In this document: positions 34,015-41,174 of the stretch, piece by piece
How positions within the stretch are numbered: position 1 is the stretch's first letter
Layout of the letters: each line of letters begins with the position of its first letter
Origin: Ga0077527 sp964533495
GTDB taxonomy: Bacteria > Pseudomonadota > Gammaproteobacteria > Burkholderiales > SG8-41
Reading direction: 5' to 3'
Assembly: GCA_964533495.1 (NCBI GenBank)
Contig: CAZHJU010000002.1
Location: 62,001 to 126,000, forward strand
Length of the DNA stretch: 64,000 nt
Program-made: the position numbers and the translations under genes
Notes under the pieces: model-generated
Told to the model about the DNA's origin: nothing
The model's input: only the letters and a program-made list of their open reading frames with translations
The model's database searches: none

Positions 34015-34974
34015 ATGACCACCACCGCAACGCTTGCCGCAACCCCGGAACCGGCATCGACCCGCAAGTCCGATACCGTCACAGACCTGGGGGCCGTGGC
34101 CGCGGCAGCCACCACCACGCCGGCGGTCAAGGCGCGGTCGGCGGCCGCGCCGGCAGCGCCGGCCGCCAAACGCCGTCCCGCCTGGCTCGACACCCTCGGC
34201 GACTGCGCCGCAAAAATCCTGCCGCCGGTGATCACCGTGGCGCTGCTGCTCGGCATCTGGGAACTGGCCTCCAGCCAGGCCGGCGCCTCGCTGCCGCCGC
34301 CGAGCAAGGTCGTCGCCGACACCAAGGACCTGATCCTCGATCCCTTCTTCAACAATGGTGGCAACGACGTCGGCATGGCCTGGCAACTGTTGGCCAGCCT
34401 CGAGCGCGTGCTTTACGGCTACTCGATCGCGGTGGTGGTGGGCATCTCGCTGGGCGTTCTGGTCGGCCAGTTCGCGATCGCGATGCGCGGCCTCGATCCG
34501 GTGTTCCAGGTGCTGCGCACGGTCCCGCCGCTCGCCTGGCTGCCGATCGCGCTGGCGGGCTTCCGCGACGGCAACCCCTCGGCGATCTTCGTGATCTTCA
34601 TCACCGCGGTATGGCCGATCATCATCAACACCTCGATCGGCATCCGCAACATCCCCAACGACTACCGCAATGTCGCCCGGGTGGTTCAACTCAACGGCAT
34701 CGAGTACTTCTGGAAAATCATGATGCCCGCCGCGGCGCCGTACATCTTCTCCGGCCTGCGCATCGGCGTCGGCCTGTCCTGGCTCGCAATCGTCGCGGCC
34801 GAAATGCTGATCGGCGGCGTCGGCATCGGCTTCTTCATCTGGGACGCCTGGAACTCCTCGCGCATCAGCGACATCGTGCTGGCGCTGGTCTACGTCGGCC
34901 TGGTCGGCTTCATGCTCGACCGCATCGTCTCCTGGATCGGCCGCTGGGTCGCCCGCGGCAGCAGCGTGAACTGA
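34015..34974 (+). CDS. nrtB: Nitrate ABC transporter permease
   Basis: 319 aa. The first 60 residues are a flexible Ala/Thr/Pro-rich stretch (TTTATLAATPEPASTRKSD), longer than in many NrtB proteins. Then five or six membrane helices follow with the binding-protein-dependent permease loop (VARVVQLNGIEYFWKIMMPA, the EAA-type motif that contacts the ATPase) near residues 221-240. It forms the inner-membrane channel for nitrate with the NrtC ATPase. ATG 34015 has AGGAG upstream. nrtC follows after 56 bases. Confidence 0.93.
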   Translation: MTTTATLAATPEPASTRKSDTVTDLGAVAAAATTTPAVKARSAAAPAAPAAKRRPAWLDTLGDCAAKILPPVITVALLLGIWELASSQAGASLPPPSKVVADTKDLILDPFFNNGGNDVGMAWQLLASLERVLYGYSIAVVVGISLGVLVGQFAIAMRGLDPVFQVLRTVPPLAWLPIALAGFRDGNPSAIFVIFITAVWPIIINTSIGIRNIPNDYRNVARVVQLNGIEYFWKIMMPAAAPYIFSGLRIGVGLSWLAIVAAEMLIGGVGIGFFIWDAWNSSRISDIVLALVYVGLVGFMLDRIVSWIGRWVARGSSVN

Positions 34975-35030
34975 AGCATCCCGATGACCCGTTCCGCACA
35001 CCATCCAATCCATTGCACAGGGAGCCTTTC

Positions 35031-35822
35031 ATGAGTCAGCCCTTCCTTGAACTGAGCCTGGTATCGATGGCCTTCAAGACCCGGCAGGGCCCGTTCCAGG
35101 CGCTGTCCGACATCAACCTCCGCGTCGAAAAAGGAGAATTCGTCAGCCTGATCGGCCACTCCGGCTGCGGCAAGTCGACGCTGCTCAACATCGTCGCCGG
35201 CCTCTACCGCTGCACCGCCGGCGGCGTGCTGCTCGAAGGGCGCGAAGTCGACCAGCCCGGCCCCGACCGCGCGGTGGTGTTCCAGAACCACTCGCTGCTG
35301 CCCTGGCTCACCGCCTACGAAAACATCGAGCTCGCCGTCAAGAAAACTTCCGAGGGCAGGCGCGGCAGGGCGCAGATCCGCGAATGGATCCTGCACAACC
35401 TGAAGCTGGTGCAGATGGACCACGCGATGAACAAGCGCCCGGAAGAACTCTCCGGCGGCATGAAGCAGCGCGTCGGCATCGCCCGCGCGCTGGCGATGGA
35501 GCCGAAGGTGCTGTTGATGGACGAGCCCTTCGGCGCGCTCGACGCGCTGACCCGCGCGCGGCTGCAGGACGAACTGCTGCGCATCGTCGCCAACACCGGC
35601 AGCACCGTGATGATGGTCACCCATGACGTCGACGAGGCGGTGCTGCTGTCCGACCGCGTGGTGATGATGACCAACGGCCCGGCGGCGACCATCGGCGAAA
35701 TCCTCGACGTCAACCTGGCGCGCCCGCGCGAACGTCTCGCGCTGGCCACCGACGCGCGTTACCTGTCGGCGCGCAAGGCGGTGCTCGAATTTCTCTACCA
35801 GAAGCAGTTGAAGGCAGCGTGA
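35031..35822 (+). CDS. nrtC: Nitrate ABC transporter ATP-binding protein
   Basis: 263 aa. Walker A GHSGCGKST near residues 44-52, Q-loop QNHSLLPW (the NrtD/SsuB-type HSLLPW), signature LSGGMKQRVGIARA near 138-151, Walker B LLMDEPFGALD and H-loop VTHDVDEA. It energises nitrate uptake. It lacks the fused NrtA-like C-terminal domain of cyanobacterial NrtC and is thus of the NrtD/NasD type. GGGAG precedes ATG 35031. The frame stays open far upstream, but homology starts at MSQPFLELS. Confidence 0.93.
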   Translation: MSQPFLELSLVSMAFKTRQGPFQALSDINLRVEKGEFVSLIGHSGCGKSTLLNIVAGLYRCTAGGVLLEGREVDQPGPDRAVVFQNHSLLPWLTAYENIELAVKKTSEGRRGRAQIREWILHNLKLVQMDHAMNKRPEELSGGMKQRVGIARALAMEPKVLLMDEPFGALDALTRARLQDELLRIVANTGSTVMMVTHDVDEAVLLSDRVVMMTNGPAATIGEILDVNLARPRERLALATDARYLSARKAVLEFLYQKQLKAA

Positions 35823-35840
35823 TTCGGGTCACCTAAGCCT

Positions 35841-35872
35841 AAAATAAAAATATGAATAAAATCAATAAGTTA
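35841..35872 (-). repeat. AT-rich element, diverged copy at the oxidoreductase start
   Basis: AAAATAAAAATATGAATAAA then ATCAATAAGTTA; AATCAATAAGTTA matches the IHF consensus WATCAANNNNTTR with an A/T tract before it. The copy contains the ATG of the gene at 35852 and so also encodes its first residues. It is weaker as a repeat-family member than copies 1-5. Confidence 0.4.
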
Positions 35873-37084
35873 CGATTGGCGTGCGTGGGTAACGGCATGG
35901 CCGGCATACGCACGCTGGAGGAACTGCTGAAACTGGCGCCCGACCTCTACGACATCACCGTGTTCGGCGCCGAGCCGCATCCGAACTACAACCGCATCCT
36001 GCTGTCGCCGGTGCTCGCCGGCGAACAGACGCTGCAGGAGATCGTACTCAACGACCTCGACTGGTACCGGCGGAACGGCATCACCCTGCACCTCGGCAAA
36101 AGAATCACCGCCATCGACCGCATCAAACGCATTGTCCATGCCGAGGACGGCACGAGCGCGGAGTACGACCGCCTGCTGCTGGCGACGGGATCGAAGCCGG
36201 TACTGCTGCCGATTCCCGGCATGAAGCTGCCCGGCGTGCTGACCTACCGCGACATCGCCGACACCGAAGGCATGATTGCCGCGGCCGCGCGACACAAAAA
36301 CGCCGTCGTCATCGGCGGCGGCCTGCTCGGCCTCGAGGCTGCCAACGGCCTGAAGCAGCGCGGCATGGACGTCACCGTCGTCCACCTCGGCGAATGGCTG
36401 ATGGAACGCCAGCTCGACCGCACGGCCTCCGGGCTGCTGCAGAAATCGCTGGAACGGAAGGGCCTGAAATTCCGCCTGGCCACGCAGACCGCGGAACTGG
36501 TCGCCGGCGAATCGGGCCGCGTCGCCGCCGTCCGCTTCAGGGACGGCGGCAGCGCCGCCGCCGAACTGGTGGTGGTCGCCGCCGGCATCCGCCCCAACGT
36601 CGAGCTCGCCCCAAAAGACGGCCCGCACTGCTCGCCGGGGAGGCCCGGCGGCATCGTCGTCAGCGACACCCTGCAGACCCACGATCCGCGCATCTACGCC
36701 GTCGGCGAATGCGCCAGCCACCGCGACACCACCTACGGCCTGGTCACCCCGCTGTTCGACATGGCGGCCGTCTGCGCCAATCACCTTGCCTTCCACGGCA
36801 TCGGCCGCTACACTGGCTCGCAGATCTCGACCAAGCTCAAGGTCACCGGCATCGACCTCTTCAGCGCCGGCGATTTCCAGGGCGGCGACGGCAGCGAGGA
36901 CATCACGCTGTCGGACCCGGTCCGCGGCATCTACAAGAAACTGGTGATCCGCGACGACAGGCTGGTCGGCAGCGTGCTCTACGGCGACACCGCCGACGGC
37001 GCGTACTACTTCAAGCTGCTGCGCGAGGGCCGCAAGGTCGGCGACCTCCGCGACCGGCTGATGTTCGGCGCGGCCGGGGGCTGA
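35852..37084 (+). CDS. FAD-dependent NAD(P)H oxidoreductase of the nitrate locus (NasB/NirB N-terminal-like)
   Basis: 410 aa, matching the FAD/NAD-binding half of NirB. FAD fold ACVGNGMAGIRTLEEL near residues 10-25; NAD fold VVIGGGLLGLEAANGLKQRG near 151-170; closing FAD motif IYAVGECASHRDTTYGLV. The C-terminal part has TKLKVTGIDLFSAGDF as in NirB/NasB. It most likely passes electrons from NAD(P)H to the nitrate reductase NasA encoded next. It lacks the Fe-S and sirohaem domains of full NirB. The start has no proper ribosome site and lies in an AT-rich element. Confidence 0.88.
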   Translation: MNKINKLRLACVGNGMAGIRTLEELLKLAPDLYDITVFGAEPHPNYNRILLSPVLAGEQTLQEIVLNDLDWYRRNGITLHLGKRITAIDRIKRIVHAEDGTSAEYDRLLLATGSKPVLLPIPGMKLPGVLTYRDIADTEGMIAAAARHKNAVVIGGGLLGLEAANGLKQRGMDVTVVHLGEWLMERQLDRTASGLLQKSLERKGLKFRLATQTAELVAGESGRVAAVRFRDGGSAAAELVVVAAGIRPNVELAPKDGPHCSPGRPGGIVVSDTLQTHDPRIYAVGECASHRDTTYGLVTPLFDMAAVCANHLAFHGIGRYTGSQISTKLKVTGIDLFSAGDFQGGDGSEDITLSDPVRGIYKKLVIRDDRLVGSVLYGDTADGAYYFKLLREGRKVGDLRDRLMFGAAGG

Positions 37085-37090
37085 CCGGCG

Positions 37091-37165
37091 ATGGCGGAGA
37101 TCCGGTCCATCCGCTGTTGCTGCGGCGCCGGCTGCAGTCAGGCATCGCCGCGCGGGGCCGATCGC
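37091..37165 (+). pseudogene. Vestigial copy of the nasA 5' end
   Basis: ATGGCGGAGATCCGGTCCAT... translates MAEIRSIRCCCGAGC, which aligns without gaps to the start of NasA at 37367 (MSETRSTCCYCGVGC). 9 of 15 residues are shared, including three of the Fe-S cysteines, and a D-R pair recurs at positions 24-25. After about 25 codons similarity fades and a REP element follows. It looks like a small decayed duplication. The frame stays open to 37354 but shows no further family features. Confidence 0.55.
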
Positions 37166-37235
37166 TGCGCGAACGCGGCACGCCCCAGCCGGATGCCGAT
37201 GATCGGGAATCACCCGATCCCGCGGCAATTATCCC

Positions 37236-37320
37236 GTCATTCCGGGCGCGCGGAGCACGAGCCGGAATCCAGTGCGGTGCGTGCGAAAAATCCCTGGATC
37301 CCGGCTTCCGCCGGAATGAC
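37236..37320. repeat. REP-like composite inverted repeat, copy R4
   Basis: 85 bp beginning GTCATTCCGGGCGCGCGG and ending GGCTTCCGCCGGAATGAC with CCTGGAT on the inner right arm. It lies between the vestigial nasA start and the real nasA gene. Confidence 0.85.
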
Positions 37321-37366
37321 GTTCGCGGGATCAGCCGGTCAACCGTTGCCGTGATTCCCGATAATC

Positions 37367-40078
37367 ATGTCTGAAACCCGGTCCACCTGCTGTTATTGCG
37401 GAGTCGGTTGTGGAGTGATCATTTCCCACGACCAGGACCGCATCACCGGGGTGCGCGGCGATCCGGAACATCCCGCCAATTTCGGCCGGCTCTGCGGCAA
37501 GGGGCAGACGCTGCACGAAACCGTCGGCGGCCACGGCCGCGCGCTGTTCCCCAAGCTGCGCCATGACCGCGACACGCCGCGCGAGCGCGTGTCCTGGGAT
37601 GCCGCGCTGGACCATGCCGCCGACCGTTTCGCCGCCATCATCCGGCAGCACGGTTCGGATGCGGTGGCGTTCTACGTCTCGGGCCAGCTGCTGACCGAAG
37701 ACTATTACACCTTCAACAAACTGGCCCGCGCGCTGGTCGGCACCAACAACATCGATTCCAACTCGCGGCTGTGCATGTCCTCCGCGGTCGCCGGCTACAA
37801 GGCGACACTGGGCGCCGACGCGCCGCCGGCCTGCTACGAGGACATCGACCACGCCGGCTGCATCGTCATCGCCGGCTCCAACGCCGCCTGGGCGCATCCG
37901 GTGCTGTTCCGCCGCATCGAGGACGCCAAAGCGAAGAACCCGGAACTGAAAATCATCGTCATCGACCCGCGCCGCACCGCGACCGCCGAAATCGCCGACC
38001 TGCACCTCGCGATCCAGCCCGGCACCGACGTCGCGCTGTTCCACGGCATGCTCAACGCGCTGCTGCGGGAAAACCTGACCGATGCCGGCTACATCCAGGC
38101 CCACACCCGGGATTTCGAGGCACTGAAAACGCTGGCGCGCGAATACACCCCGGAATCCGTCGCCGGGACCTGCGGCATCACCGCCAGTGAACTGCTGACC
38201 GCCGCGCGGTGGTTCGGCACCGCGCGCGCAGCCCTGTCGCTGTACTGCATGGGCCTCAACCAGTCGTCGGCCGGCGCCGACAAGAACGCGGCGCTGATCA
38301 ACCTGCACCTGGCCACGGGCCACATCGGCCGCCCCGGCGCCGGGCCGTTTTCGCTGACCGGCCAGCCCAATGCGATGGGGGGCCGCGAAACCGGCGCCAT
38401 GGCCAACCTGCTGATCGGCCACCGCGACCTCGACGATGCCGCCGACCGCGCCGAGGTCGCGAAACTGTGGGACGTGCCGGAGATTCCCGCCCGTCCCGGC
38501 AAGACCGCGGTCGAGATGTTCGAAGCCCTGCGCCGCGGCGACATCAAGGCGGTGTGGATCGCCTGCACCAATCCGGCACAGTCGCTGCCGGCCCAGAACG
38601 CGGTGCGCGACGCGCTGGTGAACGCCGAACTGGTGGTGCTGCAGGAAACCTATGCCGACACCGAAACCGCGCCTTATGCCGACGTGCTGCTGCCCGCCGC
38701 CGGCTGGGGCGAGAAGGACGGCACGGTGACCAATTCCGAGCGGCGCATCTCGCGCGTGCGCGCCGCCGTGGCCGCGCCCGGCGAAGCCCGCCCCGACTGG
38801 CGCATCGCCTGCGATTTCGCGATGCGTCTGGAACGCCGGCTGCACGGCCGCGCCCCGGCGCGTTTCGCCTTCGATCATCCACGCCAGATCTTCAACGAGT
38901 ACCGCGAAATGACCCGCGGCCGCGACACCGACATCACCGGACTCGGCTACGCCACGCTCGACGCCAGGGGCCCGCAGCAGTGGCCGTGCACCGCCGGCGC
39001 GCGCGAAGGCACGCCGCGCCTGTATGAAAACGGCGTGTTCCCGACCACCGACGGACGCGCACGTTTCGCGGCCGTGCCCTACCGGCCGGTCGCCGAAGCC
39101 GTCGATGCGCGCTTTCCCTTCCGCCTCAACACCGGCCGCCTGCGCGACCAGTGGCACGGCATGACCCGCAGCGGCCGCGTCGCCCGGCTGTGGGCGCATG
39201 CTCCCGAGCCGGCCGTCGCGCTGAACCCGGCCGACCTCGCGCAACACGGCTTTCAGTCCGGCGACATCCTGCGCCTGGAATCGCGGCGCGGCGCAGTGCA
39301 CGTGGCCGCCGCCGCCGATGCCGGCGTCGCCCCCGGCCAGGCCTTCCTGCCCATGCACTGGGGCAGCCGTTACCTGTCCGGCGCCGGCGTCAACGCGCTG
39401 ACGCTGCCGGTGACCGATCCCCGCTCCTTCCAACCCGAACTGAAGCACTGCGCGATCCGGCTCGCCAAGGCCGCGCTGCCGTGGCGTCTGGTCGCCTTCG
39501 GCACGCCGCGCGACGGTGACGCGCTGGCGCGGCTCGCGCAGGCTCAGACCTGGCTACCGCGCTTCGAATTCGCGTCCTGCGCGCTGACCGATGCCGGCGG
39601 CGTGCTGCTGCGCGCCGCGGCGGGTGCTGCGCCCGCGGCCGGCGTGCTCGAAGCGATTCATGCCCTGTTCGAACTCGACGGCGAGGACGTGCTGCGTTAC
39701 GCCGACCCCGCGCGCGGCAACTTCCGCCGCATCCGTCTCGACGGCGAACGCGTGGCCGCGGTCTGCCTCACAGGGGACGACAGCAGCGAATCCTGGCTGC
39801 GCGAATTCCATGCCCGGGGCCTGCCCGCCGCCGCGCTCGGCGCGCTGCTGCTGGCGTCCACCGTCCAGGCACCGGCCGGCGCGGCCTCGCGCGGCCGCGT
39901 CATCTGCAGCTGCCACGGCGTCGGCGAGACCGCCATCGTCGATGCGCTGAGCGGCGCCGCCGGCGATGCCGCGGCCCGGCTCGGCTCGGCGCAGCGGCAA
40001 CTGCTGTGCGGCACCCAATGCGGTTCCTGCCTGCCGGAACTGCGCAAACTCGCCGCGGCCGCGGTGGCCGCGGCTTAG
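37367..40078 (+). CDS. nasA: Assimilatory nitrate reductase catalytic subunit
   Basis: 903 aa cytoplasmic molybdenum enzyme reducing nitrate to nitrite. N-terminal 4Fe-4S motif CCYCGVGC (residues 8-15) with the fourth Cys in RLCGKGQ (about 44). Mo-bis-MGD domains follow (SNSRLCMSSAVAGYKATLGAD with the Mo-ligand Cys, GLNQSSAGADKNAALINLHL and MGGRETGAMANL), then a molybdopterin dinucleotide-binding domain (about 580-700). A C-terminal BFD-like 2Fe-2S domain (RVICSCHGVGE ... CGTQCGSCLPEL, about 845-895) receives electrons, as in NasA of Klebsiella. ATG 37367. The preceding FAD gene is the likely electron donor. Confidence 0.96.
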   Translation: MSETRSTCCYCGVGCGVIISHDQDRITGVRGDPEHPANFGRLCGKGQTLHETVGGHGRALFPKLRHDRDTPRERVSWDAALDHAADRFAAIIRQHGSDAVAFYVSGQLLTEDYYTFNKLARALVGTNNIDSNSRLCMSSAVAGYKATLGADAPPACYEDIDHAGCIVIAGSNAAWAHPVLFRRIEDAKAKNPELKIIVIDPRRTATAEIADLHLAIQPGTDVALFHGMLNALLRENLTDAGYIQAHTRDFEALKTLAREYTPESVAGTCGITASELLTAARWFGTARAALSLYCMGLNQSSAGADKNAALINLHLATGHIGRPGAGPFSLTGQPNAMGGRETGAMANLLIGHRDLDDAADRAEVAKLWDVPEIPARPGKTAVEMFEALRRGDIKAVWIACTNPAQSLPAQNAVRDALVNAELVVLQETYADTETAPYADVLLPAAGWGEKDGTVTNSERRISRVRAAVAAPGEARPDWRIACDFAMRLERRLHGRAPARFAFDHPRQIFNEYREMTRGRDTDITGLGYATLDARGPQQWPCTAGAREGTPRLYENGVFPTTDGRARFAAVPYRPVAEAVDARFPFRLNTGRLRDQWHGMTRSGRVARLWAHAPEPAVALNPADLAQHGFQSGDILRLESRRGAVHVAAAADAGVAPGQAFLPMHWGSRYLSGAGVNALTLPVTDPRSFQPELKHCAIRLAKAALPWRLVAFGTPRDGDALARLAQAQTWLPRFEFASCALTDAGGVLLRAAAGAAPAAGVLEAIHALFELDGEDVLRYADPARGNFRRIRLDGERVAAVCLTGDDSSESWLREFHARGLPAAALGALLLASTVQAPAGAASRGRVICSCHGVGETAIVDALSGAAGDAAARLGSAQRQLLCGTQCGSCLPELRKLAAAAVAAA

Positions 40079-40113
40079 GACTTGCGATGCACTCGCGAAT
40101 CAGGCAACCGTTT

Positions 40114-40214
40114 CCCCCTCATCCCAACCCTTCTCCCGATGGGAGAAGGGCTTTTCACCCTCTCCCTCCGGGACCAGGAAACACTGGAAGCGAAGCAGAG
40201 GGCCGGGGTGAGGG
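40114..40214. repeat. C-rich hairpin repeat, copy S1
   Basis: CCCCTCATCCCAACCCTTCTCCC leads into GGGAGAAGGG (stem CCCTTCTCCC-GAT-GGGAGAAGGG at 40128-40150), then CCCTCTCCCTCCGGG and a closing GGGGTGAGGG. The same words recur at 41074 and 44563. It is in the nasA-cobA gap. Confidence 0.7.
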
Positions 40215-40262
40215 AAAAGTTTCGGCAGTTCATCACAGCCTCCGGAAAAGGAAACCCTGCAC

Positions 40263-41027
40263 ATGACCTCGCAGAAATCCCCGGGAAAAGTCTGGCTGGT
40301 CGGCGCCGGCCCCGGCGATCCCGAACTGCTGACGATCAAGGCCGCGCGCGTGCTCGGCGGCGCCGACATCGTGCTGGTCGACGACCTCGTCGATCCGCGC
40401 ATCCTCGCCCATGCGCGCCCCGGCGCGCGCATCGTCGAGGTCGGCAAGCGCGGCGGCTGCCGCTCGACGCCGCAGGCCTTCATCGAAAAGCTGATGGTGC
40501 GACTGGCGCGCCGCGGCGCCGCTGTGGTGCGGCTCAAGGGCGGCGACCCTTTCGTCTTCGGCCGCGGCGGCGAGGAAGCCGAAACGCTGGCCCGCGCCCG
40601 CATCGCCTGCGAAGTCGTCAACGGCATCACCTCCGGCATCGCGGTGCCGGCGGCCCTCGGCATCCCCGTCACCCATCGCGAACTGGCGCGCGGTGTCAGC
40701 TTCGTCACCGGCCATGCGCGCGACGGTTCCAGCCCCGACTGGGCGGCGCTGCGCGCCGGCGGCACCACGCTGGTGATCTACATGGGCATGAAGCGTGTCC
40801 GGTCATTGGTCGACGGCATGATCGCGGCCGGCTTTCCCGCCGACACGCCGGCCTGCGCGATCCAGAACGGCACCCTCGAATCCCAAGCCAGCGTGATTTC
40901 CACGCTTTCGGCCCTGCCCGCCGGCATCGCGCAAGCCGGGCTCGGCAGCCCCGGCCTGCTGGTGGTGGGCGAGGTCGTGCGCCACGCAAAAGTCGATGCA
41001 GTTCCTTCGCGGCAACGCGCCGCATGA
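40263..41027 (+). CDS. cobA: Uroporphyrinogen-III C-methyltransferase
   Basis: 254 aa, the single-domain SUMT size. It methylates uroporphyrinogen III at C2 and C7 with SAM to make precorrin-2, needed for the sirohaem of NirB. Motifs: VWLVGAGPGDPELLTIKAARVL (SUMT opening, cut here at L), VRLKGGDPFVFGRGGEEA (about 93-110), GITSGIAVPAALGIPVTHRE and TLVIYMGMK. It lacks the CysG dehydrogenase/chelatase part, so that activity must come from another gene. Its position between nasA and nirB fits sirohaem supply to nitrite reductase. Confidence 0.94.
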   Translation: MTSQKSPGKVWLVGAGPGDPELLTIKAARVLGGADIVLVDDLVDPRILAHARPGARIVEVGKRGGCRSTPQAFIEKLMVRLARRGAAVVRLKGGDPFVFGRGGEEAETLARARIACEVVNGITSGIAVPAALGIPVTHRELARGVSFVTGHARDGSSPDWAALRAGGTTLVIYMGMKRVRSLVDGMIAAGFPADTPACAIQNGTLESQASVISTLSALPAGIAQAGLGSPGLLVVGEVVRHAKVDAVPSRQRAA

Positions 41028-41073
41028 ATGGTCAGGCAATTACCGAGAGCTCTCCAGATGCCTGACGCATTTT

Positions 41074-41113
41074 CCCCTCACCCCCGCCCCCCTCTCCCGG
41101 AGGGAGAGGGGAG
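41074..41113. repeat. C-rich hairpin repeat, copy S2
   Basis: CCCCTCACCCCCGCCCCC followed by CTCTCCC-GGA-GGGAGAG and GGG. It is the shortened form of copy S1 and lies after cobA, where the hairpin could act as a weak terminator or mRNA stabiliser. Confidence 0.7.
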
Positions 41114-41120
41114 ATATCGG

Positions 41121-41148
41121 CTGTAAATGGTTGATCAACCATTTACAG
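41121..41148. promoter_or_regulatory. 28-bp perfect palindrome before nirB
   Basis: CTGTAAATGGTTGA is followed directly by its exact reverse complement, with no loop. It starts 8 bases after repeat S2 and ends 26 bases before the nirB ATG. It could be a protein-binding operator or a cruciform/RNA hairpin; the AG-rich GAG after it is too far from the ATG for a normal ribosome site. No similar site was seen elsewhere in the window. Confidence 0.65.
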
Positions 41149-41174
41149 GAGTCTCAACAATCGGGCAGACAACC

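Noticed and set aside
32484..35030. Long N-terminal extension in frame with nrtC
   Set aside because: It overlaps nrtA and nrtB in another frame; homology of the ATPase starts at 35031, where a ribosome site is present.
37091..37354. 87-codon gene before nasA
   Set aside because: Only the first about 25 codons resemble anything (the nasA start); the remainder reads through a REP element, so a vestigial copy is a better description.
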